Positions 27,098 through 36,695 are shown, counted from the first letter of the stretch. The stretch is DNA of 64,000 nucleotides from Bacillus pumilus (GCF_024498355.1 NZ_CP101833.1:2461001-2525000), one strand, 5' to 3'. Numbers and translations: made by a program. The notes: generated from the letters alone by a model not told the origin.

Positions 27098-28894
27098 TTA
27101 TCCAGTGATAGGTGTCTCCATCCGAAGCGCTGGATCACGCCAGATCTCGACCCATTTTTTAATAGCAAACACAATAATCACAAATCCCAAGATCAGCATG
27201 ATGATCGACAAGAACGCATTAAGCACGCTGTAGCCAGACGCCTCAGGATTGAGGTATACATTGGCCACCATCCAATAGCCCGCATAATTCACGGTGACAT
27301 ATAAGTAAGCGAGCGGAATTAAACAAGTCAGCATATATCGCCTTTTATCCGCAATTTTTAACACAACGGTCGCACCAATGATCAAGCCTACCGAGGCCAT
27401 TAATTGGTTTGAAACCCCAAATAACGCCCAAATGGACCCGATGTCCCCAGAGTAAAGCAAGTATCCCCACATAAAACAGGCAAGCGCACTTGCAAACACA
27501 GACCCAGGTACCCAATCATTTCGTTTAAGCGGTTTATATGCTTCTCCAAAGAAGTCTTGAATCAAATAACGTGCCACACGCGTTCCAGCATCAATAGCTG
27601 TTAAAATAAAGACAGCTTCAAACATAATGACGAATTGGAAGAAATAAGACGCCAAATGGCTAAAGAATGGAATCCCCGTAAAGATATACGCCATCCCCAC
27701 TGCTAATGTAACGGCTCCACCCGTTCTTCCCTCTAAATCAAGACCAATTTCCTTACTAAGCTGCGGAAGGTTCTCGACACTCATACCGAGCGTTCGGAAC
27801 ACTTCTGGTGTACTGTTAATCGCAAAATAATCTCCTGGATGAAGAGCTGTGGCGGCAATTAACGCCATGATCCCCACCAAGCATTCCACTAGCATTGCAC
27901 CAAACGCTACAGGCTTCATATCACTCCAGCGGTCCAGCATCTTTGGCGTTGTTCCTGAGCCAACAAATGCGTGGAAACCGGATATGGCGCCGCAAGCAAT
28001 TGTAATTGATATAAATGGCCAGACAGGACCAGCTAAAACAGGCCCTCCTCCATTCACAAACTCTGTAAACGCTGGAAATTGAATGGCCGGATTCACCACA
28101 AAGATCCCAGCAATCAGAGCGATGAAAACACCAATTTTCATAAAACTACTTAAGTAGTCTCTTGGTGCCAATAGCAGCCAAACTGGCAGAGCCGCTGCAA
28201 AGAATGCATAAATCGGCAAGGCGAGAGCCAGCGTTTTTGTATCAAGTGTTAAAAAATCACCAAGTGCCGTTCCTTGAATATTTGGTCCAAGGAATACACC
28301 AAACATCAGTAAAATAAATCCCGCAGATGTGGCCAGCTTTAAATTGCCTGTCTTTTTATAATAAAGACCTACCCCCATTGCAATTGGAATGGTGATTCCG
28401 ACTGCAAATGTCCCCCAAGGGTTTCGTTCTAAAGCATGAAGCACAACCATCGACAGCCCTGCCATTGTGATCGTTATGATAAATAGCATGGCAAGCCCTG
28501 TACAAAATCCTGCAACAGGTCCTAGCTCTTCTTTCGCTACCTCTGATAGTGATTTCCCCTTTTTTCGCATCGAAGCAAATAACACGACAAGGTCATGCAC
28601 AGCTCCGCCAATCACCGCTCCGATTAAAAGCCAAAGGAGACCAGGTAAATATCCAAATTGTGCGGCTAAAATTGGACCAACTAGTGGGCCAGCAGCTGCA
28701 ATCGCAGCAAAGTGATGTCCAAATGTGACCCATTTATTTGTTGGCACGTAATCTTTTCCGTCCTCTAGTGTATGAGCTGGTGTCGGATGATCATCTGTGA
28801 CCTTTAATACCTTGACCATCATAAATGTACCATACAGACGATACGCTATCGCTAAAATACACATAGATCCTATGACAATTGTAACCGCATTCAT
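27098..28894 (-). CDS. cstA: Carbon starvation protein CstA
   Basis: Polytopic inner-membrane transporter of the CstA family, linked to peptide or pyruvate uptake when carbon is scarce. The 598-residue protein has roughly 16 hydrophobic spans. It has the CstA core (WVTFGHHFAAIAAAGPLVGP near residues 55-75, and GAVIGGAVHDLVVLFASMRKKGKS) and a C-terminal DUF4161-like region. The ATG at 28894 follows AAGGGGATGG. In B. subtilis the sspI-cstA and cstA-ysdC intervals hold glycolate oxidase and arabinose genes; here both intervals are short. Confidence 0.93.
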   Translation of the reverse strand: MNAVTIVIGSMCILAIAYRLYGTFMMVKVLKVTDDHPTPAHTLEDGKDYVPTNKWVTFGHHFAAIAAAGPLVGPILAAQFGYLPGLLWLLIGAVIGGAVHDLVVLFASMRKKGKSLSEVAKEELGPVAGFCTGLAMLFIITITMAGLSMVVLHALERNPWGTFAVGITIPIAMGVGLYYKKTGNLKLATSAGFILLMFGVFLGPNIQGTALGDFLTLDTKTLALALPIYAFFAAALPVWLLLAPRDYLSSFMKIGVFIALIAGIFVVNPAIQFPAFTEFVNGGGPVLAGPVWPFISITIACGAISGFHAFVGSGTTPKMLDRWSDMKPVAFGAMLVECLVGIMALIAATALHPGDYFAINSTPEVFRTLGMSVENLPQLSKEIGLDLEGRTGGAVTLAVGMAYIFTGIPFFSHLASYFFQFVIMFEAVFILTAIDAGTRVARYLIQDFFGEAYKPLKRNDWVPGSVFASALACFMWGYLLYSGDIGSIWALFGVSNQLMASVGLIIGATVVLKIADKRRYMLTCLIPLAYLYVTVNYAGYWMVANVYLNPEASGYSVLNAFLSIIMLILGFVIIVFAIKKWVEIWRDPALRMETPITG

Positions 28895-28972
28895 TTAACC
28901 ATCCCCTTTGTATAAACAATTTGTTACAAATATAACATAAATTGATTGATTTTTCTTTCTTTTAAAACAAAG

Positions 28973-29068
28973 TTGAAAGATAGGAATAATTGACTTATTC
29001 TTAAGTTAGCTTCACCTACTTCCATAAACTCTCTTGTGGCAGAGCGGTCTCTAGGCTCTGTCCTTTTT
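28973..29068 (+). ncRNA. Putative short plus-strand RNA in the cstA-ysdC gap
   Basis: The 352-nt gap 28895-29246 has no ORF worth calling. On the plus strand TTGAAA (28973-28978), a 17-nt spacer and TATTCT (28996-29001) form a plausible sigma-A promoter. About 60 nt downstream, CAGAGC (29040-29045) pairs with GCTCTG (29055-29060), followed by a T-rich stretch as in a terminator. A transcript of roughly 29008-29068 would result. It is divergent from cstA. This is inference from signal spacing; chance in AT-rich DNA is possible. Confidence 0.3.
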
Positions 29069-29213
29069 ATTGATTTCATCTTACAAAAATAAAAGCTTGA
29101 TCACATGTGCCTTATTCACTAGAAAATTTCCTCTCCATTTGTCAAAAACAGTTCTTTTGACGCAACTTGAACAACGAGGTTCATTTCCTGGGAAATTCAA
29201 TGGAACAAAAAAA

Positions 29214-29239
29214 GCCTTTCCCCAATGCCGAGGAAAGGC
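29214..29239 (-). terminator. Terminator of ysdC
   Basis: On the minus strand GCCTTTCC, a loop, then GGGGAAAGGC followed by seven T, 8 nt after the ysdC stop. Confidence 0.88.
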
Positions 29240-29246
29240 CTTCCTA

Positions 29247-30335
29247 TTAAGAACCGTACGTAATCTGCTCGACAGTTTTTTGATCGAGTCTTTTGATCAC
29301 TTCTGTTAAAAGCTTCACTGCATTTTCATAATCATCCCGGTGAATCATCGCTGCATGGGTATGAATATATCTGCTTGGTATCCCGATTGATAGGGATGGA
29401 ACACCATGACCCGTTAAATGGATACCGCCAGCATCTGTCCCCCCGCCAGGCATTGAATCGTATTGATAAGGAATGTTCAATTCATCTGCTGTCTGGACAA
29501 CAAAATCGCGAAGCCCTTTATGAGATACCATAGAAGCGTCAAAAACAACGATCGTTGGTCCTTGACCAAGTTTGCTTGTTGCTTCTTTTTCAGTAATGCC
29601 AGGCGTATCTCCTGCTACACCAACATCAATGGCAAATCCAATATCAGGCTGGATCGTAGCAGCTGCTGTTTTGGCTCCGCGTAAGCCTACTTCCTCTTGT
29701 ACAGTCGCAACACTGTAAGCGATATTTTCATGCTGAGTGGCATGTAAATTCTTCATGACATCAATCGCAACTGCACAGCCGATACGGTTGTCCCATGCTT
29801 TTGCAAGGAGCATTTTTTCATCATTCATCACCGTAAACTCAAAGTAAGGAACGATTTGATCTCCAGGCAGCACTCCCCACTCCATTGCCTGTTCTTTGCT
29901 TGAAGCCCCAATATCAATAAACATATCTGTTATCTCAATTGATTTTTTACGGGCTTCTGGCGATAAGACATGTGGTGGTTTAGAACCAATCACGCCTGTG
30001 ATCTCCCCTTTTTTCGTCACAATGGTGACACGCTGCGCCAGCATGACCTGTGACCACCAGCCGCCAACCGTTTGAAAACGAATATAGCCTTTGTCATCAA
30101 TTTTTGTCACCATGAATCCTACTTCATCTAAGTGACCAGCGAGCATGATTTTAGGGCCGTTTGCGTTTCCTTCCTTCTTAGCGATCAAGCTGCCAAGGCG
30201 GTCTGTCGAGACTTCATCTGCATATGATTCTATGTATGTCTGCATGACTTTTTTGACATCACGTTCATTACCTGGAATCCCTTTTGCATCCGTTAGGTCT
30301 TTCAGCATAGTTAATGTTTGATCTAGCTTTGTCAT
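29247..30335 (-). CDS. ysdC: M42 family metallo-aminopeptidase YsdC
   Basis: Di-metal aminopeptidase of the M42/glutamyl aminopeptidase family, cytosolic. The 362-residue protein shows the metal-binding histidine-aspartate in [15 protein letters not shown], the catalytic glutamates in [13 protein letters not shown], the aspartate of [12 protein letters not shown], and a C-terminal [16 protein letters not shown] metal ligand region. The ATG at 30335 has AAAGGAGG nearby. It is divergent from ysdB. Confidence 0.94.
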   Translation of the reverse strand: MTKLDQTLTMLKDLTDAKGIPGNERDVKKVMQTYIESYADEVSTDRLGSLIAKKEGNANGPKIMLAGHLDEVGFMVTKIDDKGYIRFQTVGGWWSQVMLAQRVTIVTKKGEITGVIGSKPPHVLSPEARKKSIEITDMFIDIGASSKEQAMEWGVLPGDQIVPYFEFTVMNDEKMLLAKAWDNRIGCAVAIDVMKNLHATQHENIAYSVATVQEEVGLRGAKTAAATIQPDIGFAIDVGVAGDTPGITEKEATSKLGQGPTIVVFDASMVSHKGLRDFVVQTADELNIPYQYDSMPGGGTDAGGIHLTGHGVPSLSIGIPSRYIHTHAAMIHRDDYENAVKLLTEVIKRLDQKTVEQITYGS

Positions 30336-30451
30336 TCCATTTATCCTCCTTTATCTTCATGGTGCATTCTTATTATACAAAACCTCTTTCGTTCAATACG
30401 ATCTTTTTATGAATATTTTTTCGTTTTACGAAATATTTTTTTAAAAAAAGT

Positions 30452-30478
30452 TGAAACCTTTTGACTTTCTCATTCGTA
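30452..30478 (+). promoter_or_regulatory. Sigma-W-type promoter of ysdB
   Basis: TGAAAC followed by CTTTT (-35 at 30452-30457), a 17-nt spacer and CGTA (30475-30478) match the sigma-W pattern. ysdB belongs to the sigma-W envelope-stress regulon in B. subtilis, which supports the reading. Confidence 0.75.
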
Positions 30479-30514
30479 GTACATCAGATAACGGTATTGG
30501 AGGTGCATCCTGTC

Positions 30515-30919
30515 ATGTTTGTAATCCTCATTAGACTCGCTCTTGTTGCACTGCTTGTCTACATTTTCTACATGGCGGTAAAATTCTTCTCAAATCCGAG
30601 AAGAAAGCTGAAACAAGCGCAATTAAAAGAAGGCTTTTATTTTATGGACGAACAGCAAAATGCGCGCAAAAATTTTAATTTCGTCTATAAAGGTGTCTTG
30701 TTTGAAGGGGAAAAGCATGTTCCTTCTAAGGATCATCCTCTGTTTGTCCACTCCATTTACGTTTGGACGGAGTCACCTGAGAAACTAAATGAATTTACAT
30801 TAGAAGACTTTGAAAAACTTGAGGAAAACATCATCGAACGGTATCCTCAAACAAAAATTGATTGGGATCAGCCCATCAAAAAAATCAAACACAAAAAAGG
30901 AGCAGACACGCCGTCCTGA
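30515..30919 (+). CDS. ysdB: Sigma-W regulon protein YsdB
   Basis: Small membrane-anchored protein of unknown function. The 134-residue product has an N-terminal transmembrane helix (FVILIRLALVALLVYIFYMA), then a soluble, charged domain ending in basic KKIKHKK. The ATG at 30515 is preceded by GGAGGTG and agrees with B. subtilis; the open frame upstream covers the promoter. A sigma-W-type promoter lies 37 nt upstream. It is convergent with ysdA. Confidence 0.9.
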   Translation: MFVILIRLALVALLVYIFYMAVKFFSNPRRKLKQAQLKEGFYFMDEQQNARKNFNFVYKGVLFEGEKHVPSKDHPLFVHSIYVWTESPEKLNEFTLEDFEKLEENIIERYPQTKIDWDQPIKKIKHKKGADTPS

Positions 30920-30937
30920 TGGCGTCTGCTCCTTTTT
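30894..30937. terminator. Bidirectional terminator ysdB/ysdA
   Basis: AAAAAGGAGCAGACACGCC with GGCGTCTGCTCCTTTTT; it overlaps the end of ysdB and faces ysdA. Confidence 0.88.
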
Positions 30938-30942
30938 CAGTT

Positions 30943-31209
30943 TCAGATGAGATGGATATATCCTAATATGATCAACTGCAAAACAATTAAAGCAGGCATG
31001 CCAATTTGAAAGGCAGTATGCTTTGTTTTATGCCGGAAATACTGCATCCCAAGAAATGACCCAGCAGCGCCAAAAAGTACCGCTGCACTCCATAAATGTG
31101 CCTCTGAAATTCTCCATTTATGCGCTTTAGCCCGGCGCTTATCCTCTCCCATAAGAAAAAAACCATAGCCATTCACTAAGATAAGCAGCAGGATCAGACC
31201 GATGTTCAT
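30943..31209 (-). CDS. ysdA: DUF1294 membrane protein YsdA
   Basis: Small membrane protein of unknown function. The 88 residues contain about three hydrophobic spans and the DUF1294 motif MGEDKRRAKAHKWRISEAHL. I start at the ATG at 31209, 6 nt after GAGGTG; the GTG codon 9 nt further out overlaps that binding site. It is not obviously part of the rplT operon, because a terminator separates them. Confidence 0.88.
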   Translation of the reverse strand: MNIGLILLLILVNGYGFFLMGEDKRRAKAHKWRISEAHLWSAAVLFGAAGSFLGMQYFRHKTKHTAFQIGMPALIVLQLIILGYIHLI

Positions 31210-31234
31210 TCTTTTCACCTCACATGATGAGAAA

Positions 31235-31264
31235 AAAAGATCACCCCTCGACGGAATGATCTTT
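31235..31264 (-). terminator. Terminator of infC-rpmI-rplT
   Basis: AAAAGATCA pairs with TGATCTTTT; a run of T follows on the minus strand just after the rplT stop. Confidence 0.85.
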
Positions 31265-31272
31265 TATATGAC

Positions 31273-31644
<372 letters not shown>

Positions 31645-31663
31645 CTATGATTCCTATTCCAAA

Positions 31664-31888
<225 letters not shown>

Positions 31889-32404
31889 TTACTTTTCGAC
31901 TTTTGGCGCAAGCATAAGGAACATGCTGCGTCCGTCCATCTTAGGTTTTGTTTCTACTGTTGCTACTTCAGCGCAAGCTTCAGAGAAACGGTCTAACACG
32001 CGCTGTCCGATTTCTTTATGCGTAATCGCACGGCCTTTAAAGCGGATAGAAGCTTTCACTTTATCTCCCTTTTCAAGGAATTTGATTGCATTACGGAGCT
32101 TCGTGTTAAAATCATGTTCATCGATTGTCGGGCTCAACCGAACTTCTTTTAAGCTAATGATTTTTTGATTCTTACGTGCCTCTTTATCCTTCTTCTGCTG
32201 TTCGAATCGGAACTTACCGTAGTCCATGATTCGGCAAACAGGTGGTTTTGCATTTGCAGCAACTAACACAAGGTCAAGATTGGCTTTAGCAGCTATCTCC
32301 AGAGCTTCCTGTCGGGATTTAATCCCAAGCTGATCGCCATTTTGTCCGATTAAACGAACTTCACGCGCACGAATACCTTCATTAACTAATTGATCTTTGC
32401 TAAT
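31889..32404 (-). CDS. infC: Translation initiation factor IF-3
   Basis: Binds the 30S subunit, keeps subunits apart and proofreads start codon selection. With an ATT start at 32402-32404 the product is 171 residues, opening [16 protein letters not shown], with both N- and C-terminal IF3 domains ([17 protein letters not shown] linker). The nearest ATG would remove about 45 conserved residues. GGAGG (32414-32418) lies 9 nt upstream of ATT. Rare start codons are the known autoregulatory device of infC in many bacteria. Confidence 0.97.
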   Translation of the reverse strand: MSKDQLVNEGIRAREVRLIGQNGDQLGIKSRQEALEIAAKANLDLVLVAANAKPPVCRIMDYGKFRFEQQKKDKEARKNQKIISLKEVRLSPTIDEHDFNTKLRNAIKFLEKGDKVKASIRFKGRAITHKEIGQRVLDRFSEACAEVATVETKPKMDGRSMFLMLAPKVEK

Positions 32405-32486
32405 AGTGAGCCACCTCCATGAGATTTTGAATTGAGTTCACAATTCATTTTGACCATTTCGTTGTATGTTTTACAGGCAAACAAAA

Positions 32487-32513
32487 AGTGTGGGCATATA
32501 AAACACCCACACT
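32487..32513 (-). terminator. Attenuator terminator in the infC leader
   Basis: Minus-strand AGTGTGGGTG pairs with CCCACACT and is followed by TTTTTG. It lies inside the 220-nt leader between the promoter and infC. Confidence 0.85.
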
Positions 32514-32620
32514 ACGAACATTTGCATGAAAAAATAAATGTACGGTCAACCTGTCAACTACAAACATGTGTCAAGCAGGTGAGAAGCGGGTGCTTCTGCT
32601 TGTGATATCTATTCAATTCG
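32514..32620 (-). promoter_or_regulatory. L20-type autoregulatory leader of infC-rpmI-rplT
   Basis: The leader upstream of the attenuator contains self-complementary segments, for example a hairpin around GCAGAAGCACCCGCTTCTCACCTGC. In B. subtilis L20 binds this leader and promotes termination. The assignment here is by position and the presence of the attenuator; the L20-binding nucleotides were not mapped. The 331-nt gap 32405-32735 has no ORF. Confidence 0.75.
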
Positions 32621-32626
32621 TTAACT

Positions 32627-32655
32627 ATTCTACACAATTTTCATTTGTCCGTCAA
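32627..32655 (-). promoter_or_regulatory. Sigma-A promoter of infC-rpmI-rplT
   Basis: Minus-strand TTGACG (32650-32655), a 17-nt spacer and TAGAAT (32627-32632). Confidence 0.85.
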
Positions 32656-32735
32656 GTAACCGAACTCTTGAAACAACTTTTTCATTTTATCATGATGAAA
32701 CGAATTGGGCAAGACTTTTTCAAACAATGACGTCA

Positions 32736-33431
32736 TCAAAGAATCAATTGCATAAAGATTGGGATGACGATGACGGTCACAACCCCTACGACCACAACGG
32801 CGATACTGGCCATTGCCGCTTCTACTTCTCCCATCTCAATCCCAACAGAAACGCCAAGCGCATGTCCTGATGTCCCAAGTGCAAGACCTTTTGCCACTGG
32901 ATGTTTAATTCGAAACATTTTCAAGAAGAAGGCACCAAGCGCATAGACAATCACCGCATTAAAAATAACAGCAAAGGCTGTAATATCCGCGATTCCGCCA
33001 ATATCCTTTGCAATCGGAAGAGCAATCGCTGTCGTCGCTGCCTGTGGAAGCATGCTTTTCATGACAGCCGCATCAAGATGAATTCCTTTTGCTACGACAT
33101 ACACAATTGTAATGGAACAAAGTGAGCCTACAAAAATAGCGGATAAAATTTGCCACCAATATTTCTTAAGAAGCGCTCTCTGCTTATAAAGCGGAATGGC
33201 AAATGCAATGGTGGCAGGCTCTAAGAAGAACTTAATGATCCGGCCGCCCTCATTATAGTCTTCATAGGAAAAGCCGCCAATTTTCAAAAATAAAATACCT
33301 AACACCATGGCAACAAAAAGTGGTGTGAATAAGAAGAAACCTTTAGACTTTTTAAATAAGAATGTGCCGATCCCAAAGGCGACTAATGAGACGACAATGC
33401 CAAAATACGGACTCATAGTACTTGTATCCAT
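32736..33431 (-). CDS. pftB: Pyruvate facilitator subunit PftB (LrgB family)
   Basis: LrgB-family membrane protein; with PftA it forms a facilitated pyruvate transporter in B. subtilis (former names ysbB/lrgB). The 231-residue product has about six hydrophobic spans and the LrgB core [15 protein letters not shown] at the C-terminus, plus [16 protein letters not shown]. It follows pftA by 14 nt with AAAGGAGAGGG upstream. The older label antiholin-like protein refers to the same family. Confidence 0.93.
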   Translation of the reverse strand: MDTSTMSPYFGIVVSLVAFGIGTFLFKKSKGFFLFTPLFVAMVLGILFLKIGGFSYEDYNEGGRIIKFFLEPATIAFAIPLYKQRALLKKYWWQILSAIFVGSLCSITIVYVVAKGIHLDAAVMKSMLPQAATTAIALPIAKDIGGIADITAFAVIFNAVIVYALGAFFLKMFRIKHPVAKGLALGTSGHALGVSVGIEMGEVEAAMASIAVVVVGVVTVIVIPIFMQLIL

Positions 33432-33445
33432 CTTATCCCTCTCCT

Positions 33446-33889
33446 TTAATGCGTACTTGAAGCTGGTTTATTTGAATGAGAAGGAGTCGATTTGGTCTCC
33501 TGTGTCTCTTTACGTTTCTGCGGTCTTTCTGATAATTGCATCAGAAGCTGCGAAAACAGCCCAGTCGTTGCAAGTAACATAATGGTTGCAATGATAATCA
33601 CACCCACTACTTGCACGCCTACTTCTTGCATGACACCAAGTGATTGAATGACCGAGATACCAGAAGGAACAAATAGAAAGCTAATAAGTCCTGTCAATGA
33701 TGTGCCTAATTGCTCTACCTGCTCAAGTTTCACGATTTTAGTTGTTAATAAAACAAATAATAGAACCAATCCAATAACGGATGCAGGCATTGGAATCGGT
33801 AAATACATTGAAATGAGATTAGAAACGAACATTACGGTTGCAAAGATAAATGCTTGAGATAAAAATCCATATACTTTTGTGGCACTCAT
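33446..33889 (-). CDS. pftA: Pyruvate facilitator subunit PftA (LrgA family)
   Basis: LrgA/CidA-family membrane protein, partner of PftB (former names ysbA/lrgA). The 147 residues hold four hydrophobic spans, including [20 protein letters not shown], and a hydrophilic Ser/Thr/Lys-rich C-terminal tail from about residue 125. It is the first gene of pftAB. The lytST genes lie directly upstream on the same strand and are expected to activate it when pyruvate is present. A cre-like box lies over the -35 region. Confidence 0.93.
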   Translation of the reverse strand: MSATKVYGFLSQAFIFATVMFVSNLISMYLPIPMPASVIGLVLLFVLLTTKIVKLEQVEQLGTSLTGLISFLFVPSGISVIQSLGVMQEVGVQVVGVIIIATIMLLATTGLFSQLLMQLSERPQKRKETQETKSTPSHSNKPASSTH

Positions 33890-33919
33890 GCCCTTTCACC
33901 TCTTTCTTCGACTGCCCTC

Positions 33920-33948
33920 AGTATATGGCATGAAATAAACGAATGAAG
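33920..33948 (-). promoter_or_regulatory. Activator-type promoter of pftAB
   Basis: TATACT (33920-33925) with a 17-nt spacer to a poor -35, CTTCAT (33943-33948). A weak -35 suits dependence on an activator such as LytT. Confidence 0.6.
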
Positions 33949-33956
33949 CGTTTACA
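33943..33956 (-). promoter_or_regulatory. cre-like CcpA site at pftAB
   Basis: TGTAAACGCTTCAT on the minus strand matches the cre consensus at 13 of 14 positions and covers the -35 region. B. subtilis pftAB is repressed by CcpA, so the site is in keeping with known control. Confidence 0.75.
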
Positions 33957-33974
33957 ATGAAACTCACCGGATTC

Positions 33975-33999
33975 AACGACTGAAATGCAAAAAACGAGT
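33975..33999 (-). promoter_or_regulatory. Direct repeats, possible LytT site
   Basis: On the minus strand ACTCGTT (33993-33999) and AGTCGTT (33975-33981) repeat with 18-bp spacing, upstream of the weak pftA promoter. LytTR regulators bind spaced direct repeats, so these may be LytT boxes. This is inference. Confidence 0.45.
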
Positions 34000-34026
34000 A
34001 TTGAAATACAAACAAAAAAAGCCGCC

Positions 34027-34761
34027 CTACTCTAGCAGGAGCGACTTCTTTAGTTCTTTCGCATATGTGCGGCTGACAGGAATGATGGACCCGTCTGTCA
34101 TATGAAGATTATACGTCGAATTAAACCACGGCTGTACTTCTTTCATATGAGATGTGTTGACAATATAGCTTCGATGGACCCTCATAAAGTAAGTCTCAGG
34201 CAGCTTCTTTTCAATCACCACAAGCGGTTCTGTTACCTCATACATGAGATCCTTTGTTTTCACGACCTTTTTTCCCTCACTGAGCCCTACATACATAATC
34301 TCTTCGACTTGCAGGATGACAATCGAGTCATCGACTGAGATGGCTAATTTTTGCTGGTGGGGAAGTTTCTCTTCTGATAGCTGGTGCTCTTGCGTCTCAA
34401 CGGATTTCCACTTTTTAAACTTTTGGATGGTTTGCTGAAGCCGCTCTTCATCAAATGGCTTTGTTAAGTAATCAAGCGCACTCACCTCAAACGCCTTCAG
34501 CGCATATTGATCAAAGGCTGTAGCAAATACAATCGCTGGCGGATCAGACATCCGGTTAAGCCGTTTGGCAACATCAAATCCGTTCTCACCAGATAAGTCG
34601 ATGTCTAAAAAGAGCAAATCAGGCTTATGGTCTACCATTCGGTCAAAAGCAGATTCTATATTTTCTGCTTCCTCTATTTGAACATCCTCTTTCGTTCTTC
34701 GTAATAAGTATTTTAATTCGTCTCTTGCTAAAACTTCATCATCTACGATTAATACCTTCAT
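34027..34761 (-). CDS. lytT: Response regulator LytT
   Basis: LytTR-type DNA-binding response regulator that activates pftAB. The 244-residue protein has a receiver domain with acidic DDE (residues 7-9) and phosphoacceptor D53, then a LytTR domain in the C-terminal half (VEEIMYVGLSEGKKV, MRVHRSYIVNTSHM). I start at the ATG at 34761; the codon before it is TTG. Its start overlaps the lytS stop (TGATG), so translation is coupled. The stop codon lies in a hairpin followed by T-runs at about 34021-34045. Confidence 0.95.
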   Translation of the reverse strand: MKVLIVDDEVLARDELKYLLRRTKEDVQIEEAENIESAFDRMVDHKPDLLFLDIDLSGENGFDVAKRLNRMSDPPAIVFATAFDQYALKAFEVSALDYLTKPFDEERLQQTIQKFKKWKSVETQEHQLSEEKLPHQQKLAISVDDSIVILQVEEIMYVGLSEGKKVVKTKDLMYEVTEPLVVIEKKLPETYFMRVHRSYIVNTSHMKEVQPWFNSTYNLHMTDGSIIPVSRTYAKELKKSLLLE

Positions 34762-36518
34762 CAACGAGAATCATCCTTTTTTACATAGTCCATTGGAATG
34801 TGAAATGAGATGTCAGTGCCTTTGTCACTATGAATGGTTAAAGCGGCTTGTCTGCCAAAAATTCCTCTTAATCGCTGGTCTAAATTATAAAGGGCCGTAC
34901 CCGTTCCTTCTAGTGATTCAACTGGCGCTTTTAATAGCTGAGCCATCTTGTCATCCTCGATCCCTTGTCCATTATCTGTCACTTTCATATATACACGACC
35001 ATCTTTCATCAAAGCGGATACGATAACTTCACAATTCGTTTGATGTTTAGGAAAAGCATGTCTCACCGCATTTTCAACAAGGACTTGAAGCACAAAGGGC
35101 GGAATCATCACCTGCTCCAGCTCTTTTTCAATTTGAAAGGTCACATGGTACTTATTTGGAAACCTTGCTTGTTCAAGCGACAAATAAGCCTCTACATGCT
35201 GAATCTCTTTATGCATTGGAATCAGCAGCTGGCGGGCGCCTTGCAAGTTTGAACGAAAATAAATACTCAGCTGCAGTAGCAGCTTCCTTGCCATCTCCAC
35301 ATTGGTTCTGCATAAAACAGAGATTGTATTAATGGCGTTAAATAAAAAGTGCGGATTCACCTGTGCTTGAAGCGCTTTGATCTCTGCATCTTTTAGCAGA
35401 CGGCTTTGGGTCTCTGCCTCCCCAAGCTCAAGCTGTGTGGAAAACAGCATCGCTAAACCTTCTGCAAGCTCCTCTTCCACCCTGCTTAATCCGACCGGCG
35501 AATTGAAATACATTTTTAACGTTCCGATCGTTTGACCGTTTGACGTGAGCGGGAGCACAATCGCCGCTTCGAGAGGGCAATGGGCGACTGAACAATTAAT
35601 TTCGTCTTTCGAATGCGCCTTCATAATCTTCCCACTGATCAATACTTGCTTAGACAGCCCTGTAATCAGGCTTTTAGATGGAATATGATGATCCATTCCA
35701 TCTCCGACATGCGCTAAAATCTTTTCTGTATCTGTTAAGGAGACGGCATCTGTTTCTGTTAATCGATGAATGATCTCCGCCACACTTTTACAGGACTGTT
35801 CATTTAATCCTTGCCGGAAAAAAGGAAGCGTTTGATCTGCGATAGAAAATACACGATGTGTCTGCATCGCCTTGGCCTGCTCTTCTTGTCGAATCACTGA
35901 CTGCAAAATAGATAAAAAGATAAAGCTTCCGATCCCATTCACAAAGATCATCGGCAGCGCAATAATGCTCACAAGCCCCCAAGCATCAGCAAATGGCTTT
36001 GCAAACAGAAGAATAATGATCATCTGTAATGATTCCATCGCCACACCAAAAAGTGCTGCCTGGCGAGGTGTCACCATTCGATTCTTCCGCTTAAACCTGC
36101 TGCCGACATAGCCTGCAATCACACCGGCTAAAATCGAAGAAATCGCACAGCTGAGCGCCGTGCTCCCTCCTAGTGAATAGCGATGGATTCCAGCTAAAAG
36201 GCCTGCGCCAATGCCAACAAAAGGCCCTCCAATCAAGCCGCCCATTTCAATCCCCATGATTCTTGTATTGGCGATGGAGCTTGATGAGCCAAGATGATAA
36301 GAAAATTCATGATTCATGACAATCTGCTGCTGGATTTCGATTCCTGTGTAATTACTGATCATACTAAAAGAAGCAAAAACAAAGACAAGGATTGCCTTTT
36401 TCCGGAACCCTTGGTTGTGAAGCAACAGATTGCGAAAGCCCTTCACATGGGCAAGCACAAATCCTAAAATAACGATGATCCCCACACGCTCGATCATCAT
36501 AATGATTAAATGAAGCAA
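34761..36518 (-). CDS. lytS: Sensor histidine kinase LytS
   Basis: Membrane sensor kinase that detects external pyruvate and phosphorylates LytT. The 585-residue protein has the 5TMR-LYT membrane domain (about 1-195), a GAF domain (about 220-350), a HisKA_LytS region with the phosphorylated histidine in QVNPHFLFNAINTI, and a C-terminal ATPase domain (LVENAVRHAF, VTDNGQGI). I choose TTG at 36518, with GAGGTG 5 nt upstream, because it aligns with the start of B. subtilis LytS; GTG at 36527 overlaps the binding site. Confidence 0.93.
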   Translation of the reverse strand: MLHLIIMMIERVGIIVILGFVLAHVKGFRNLLLHNQGFRKKAILVFVFASFSMISNYTGIEIQQQIVMNHEFSYHLGSSSSIANTRIMGIEMGGLIGGPFVGIGAGLLAGIHRYSLGGSTALSCAISSILAGVIAGYVGSRFKRKNRMVTPRQAALFGVAMESLQMIIILLFAKPFADAWGLVSIIALPMIFVNGIGSFIFLSILQSVIRQEEQAKAMQTHRVFSIADQTLPFFRQGLNEQSCKSVAEIIHRLTETDAVSLTDTEKILAHVGDGMDHHIPSKSLITGLSKQVLISGKIMKAHSKDEINCSVAHCPLEAAIVLPLTSNGQTIGTLKMYFNSPVGLSRVEEELAEGLAMLFSTQLELGEAETQSRLLKDAEIKALQAQVNPHFLFNAINTISVLCRTNVEMARKLLLQLSIYFRSNLQGARQLLIPMHKEIQHVEAYLSLEQARFPNKYHVTFQIEKELEQVMIPPFVLQVLVENAVRHAFPKHQTNCEVIVSALMKDGRVYMKVTDNGQGIEDDKMAQLLKAPVESLEGTGTALYNLDQRLRGIFGRQAALTIHSDKGTDISFHIPMDYVKKDDSR

Positions 36519-36695
36519 ACCGGCCACCTCAATTGATGTATGTGATATCTATTGTCTTTCTATTCTATCATGTGCGGTCAATGATCAAAGATCTCTCAAA
36601 TCTTTTCTTTATTGCCCTCACCTTCTATTGTAAAATGAACATGAGCCTGTCACATGCAATTGAAGGTAACTACATACATAACAAGGGAGAAGATC

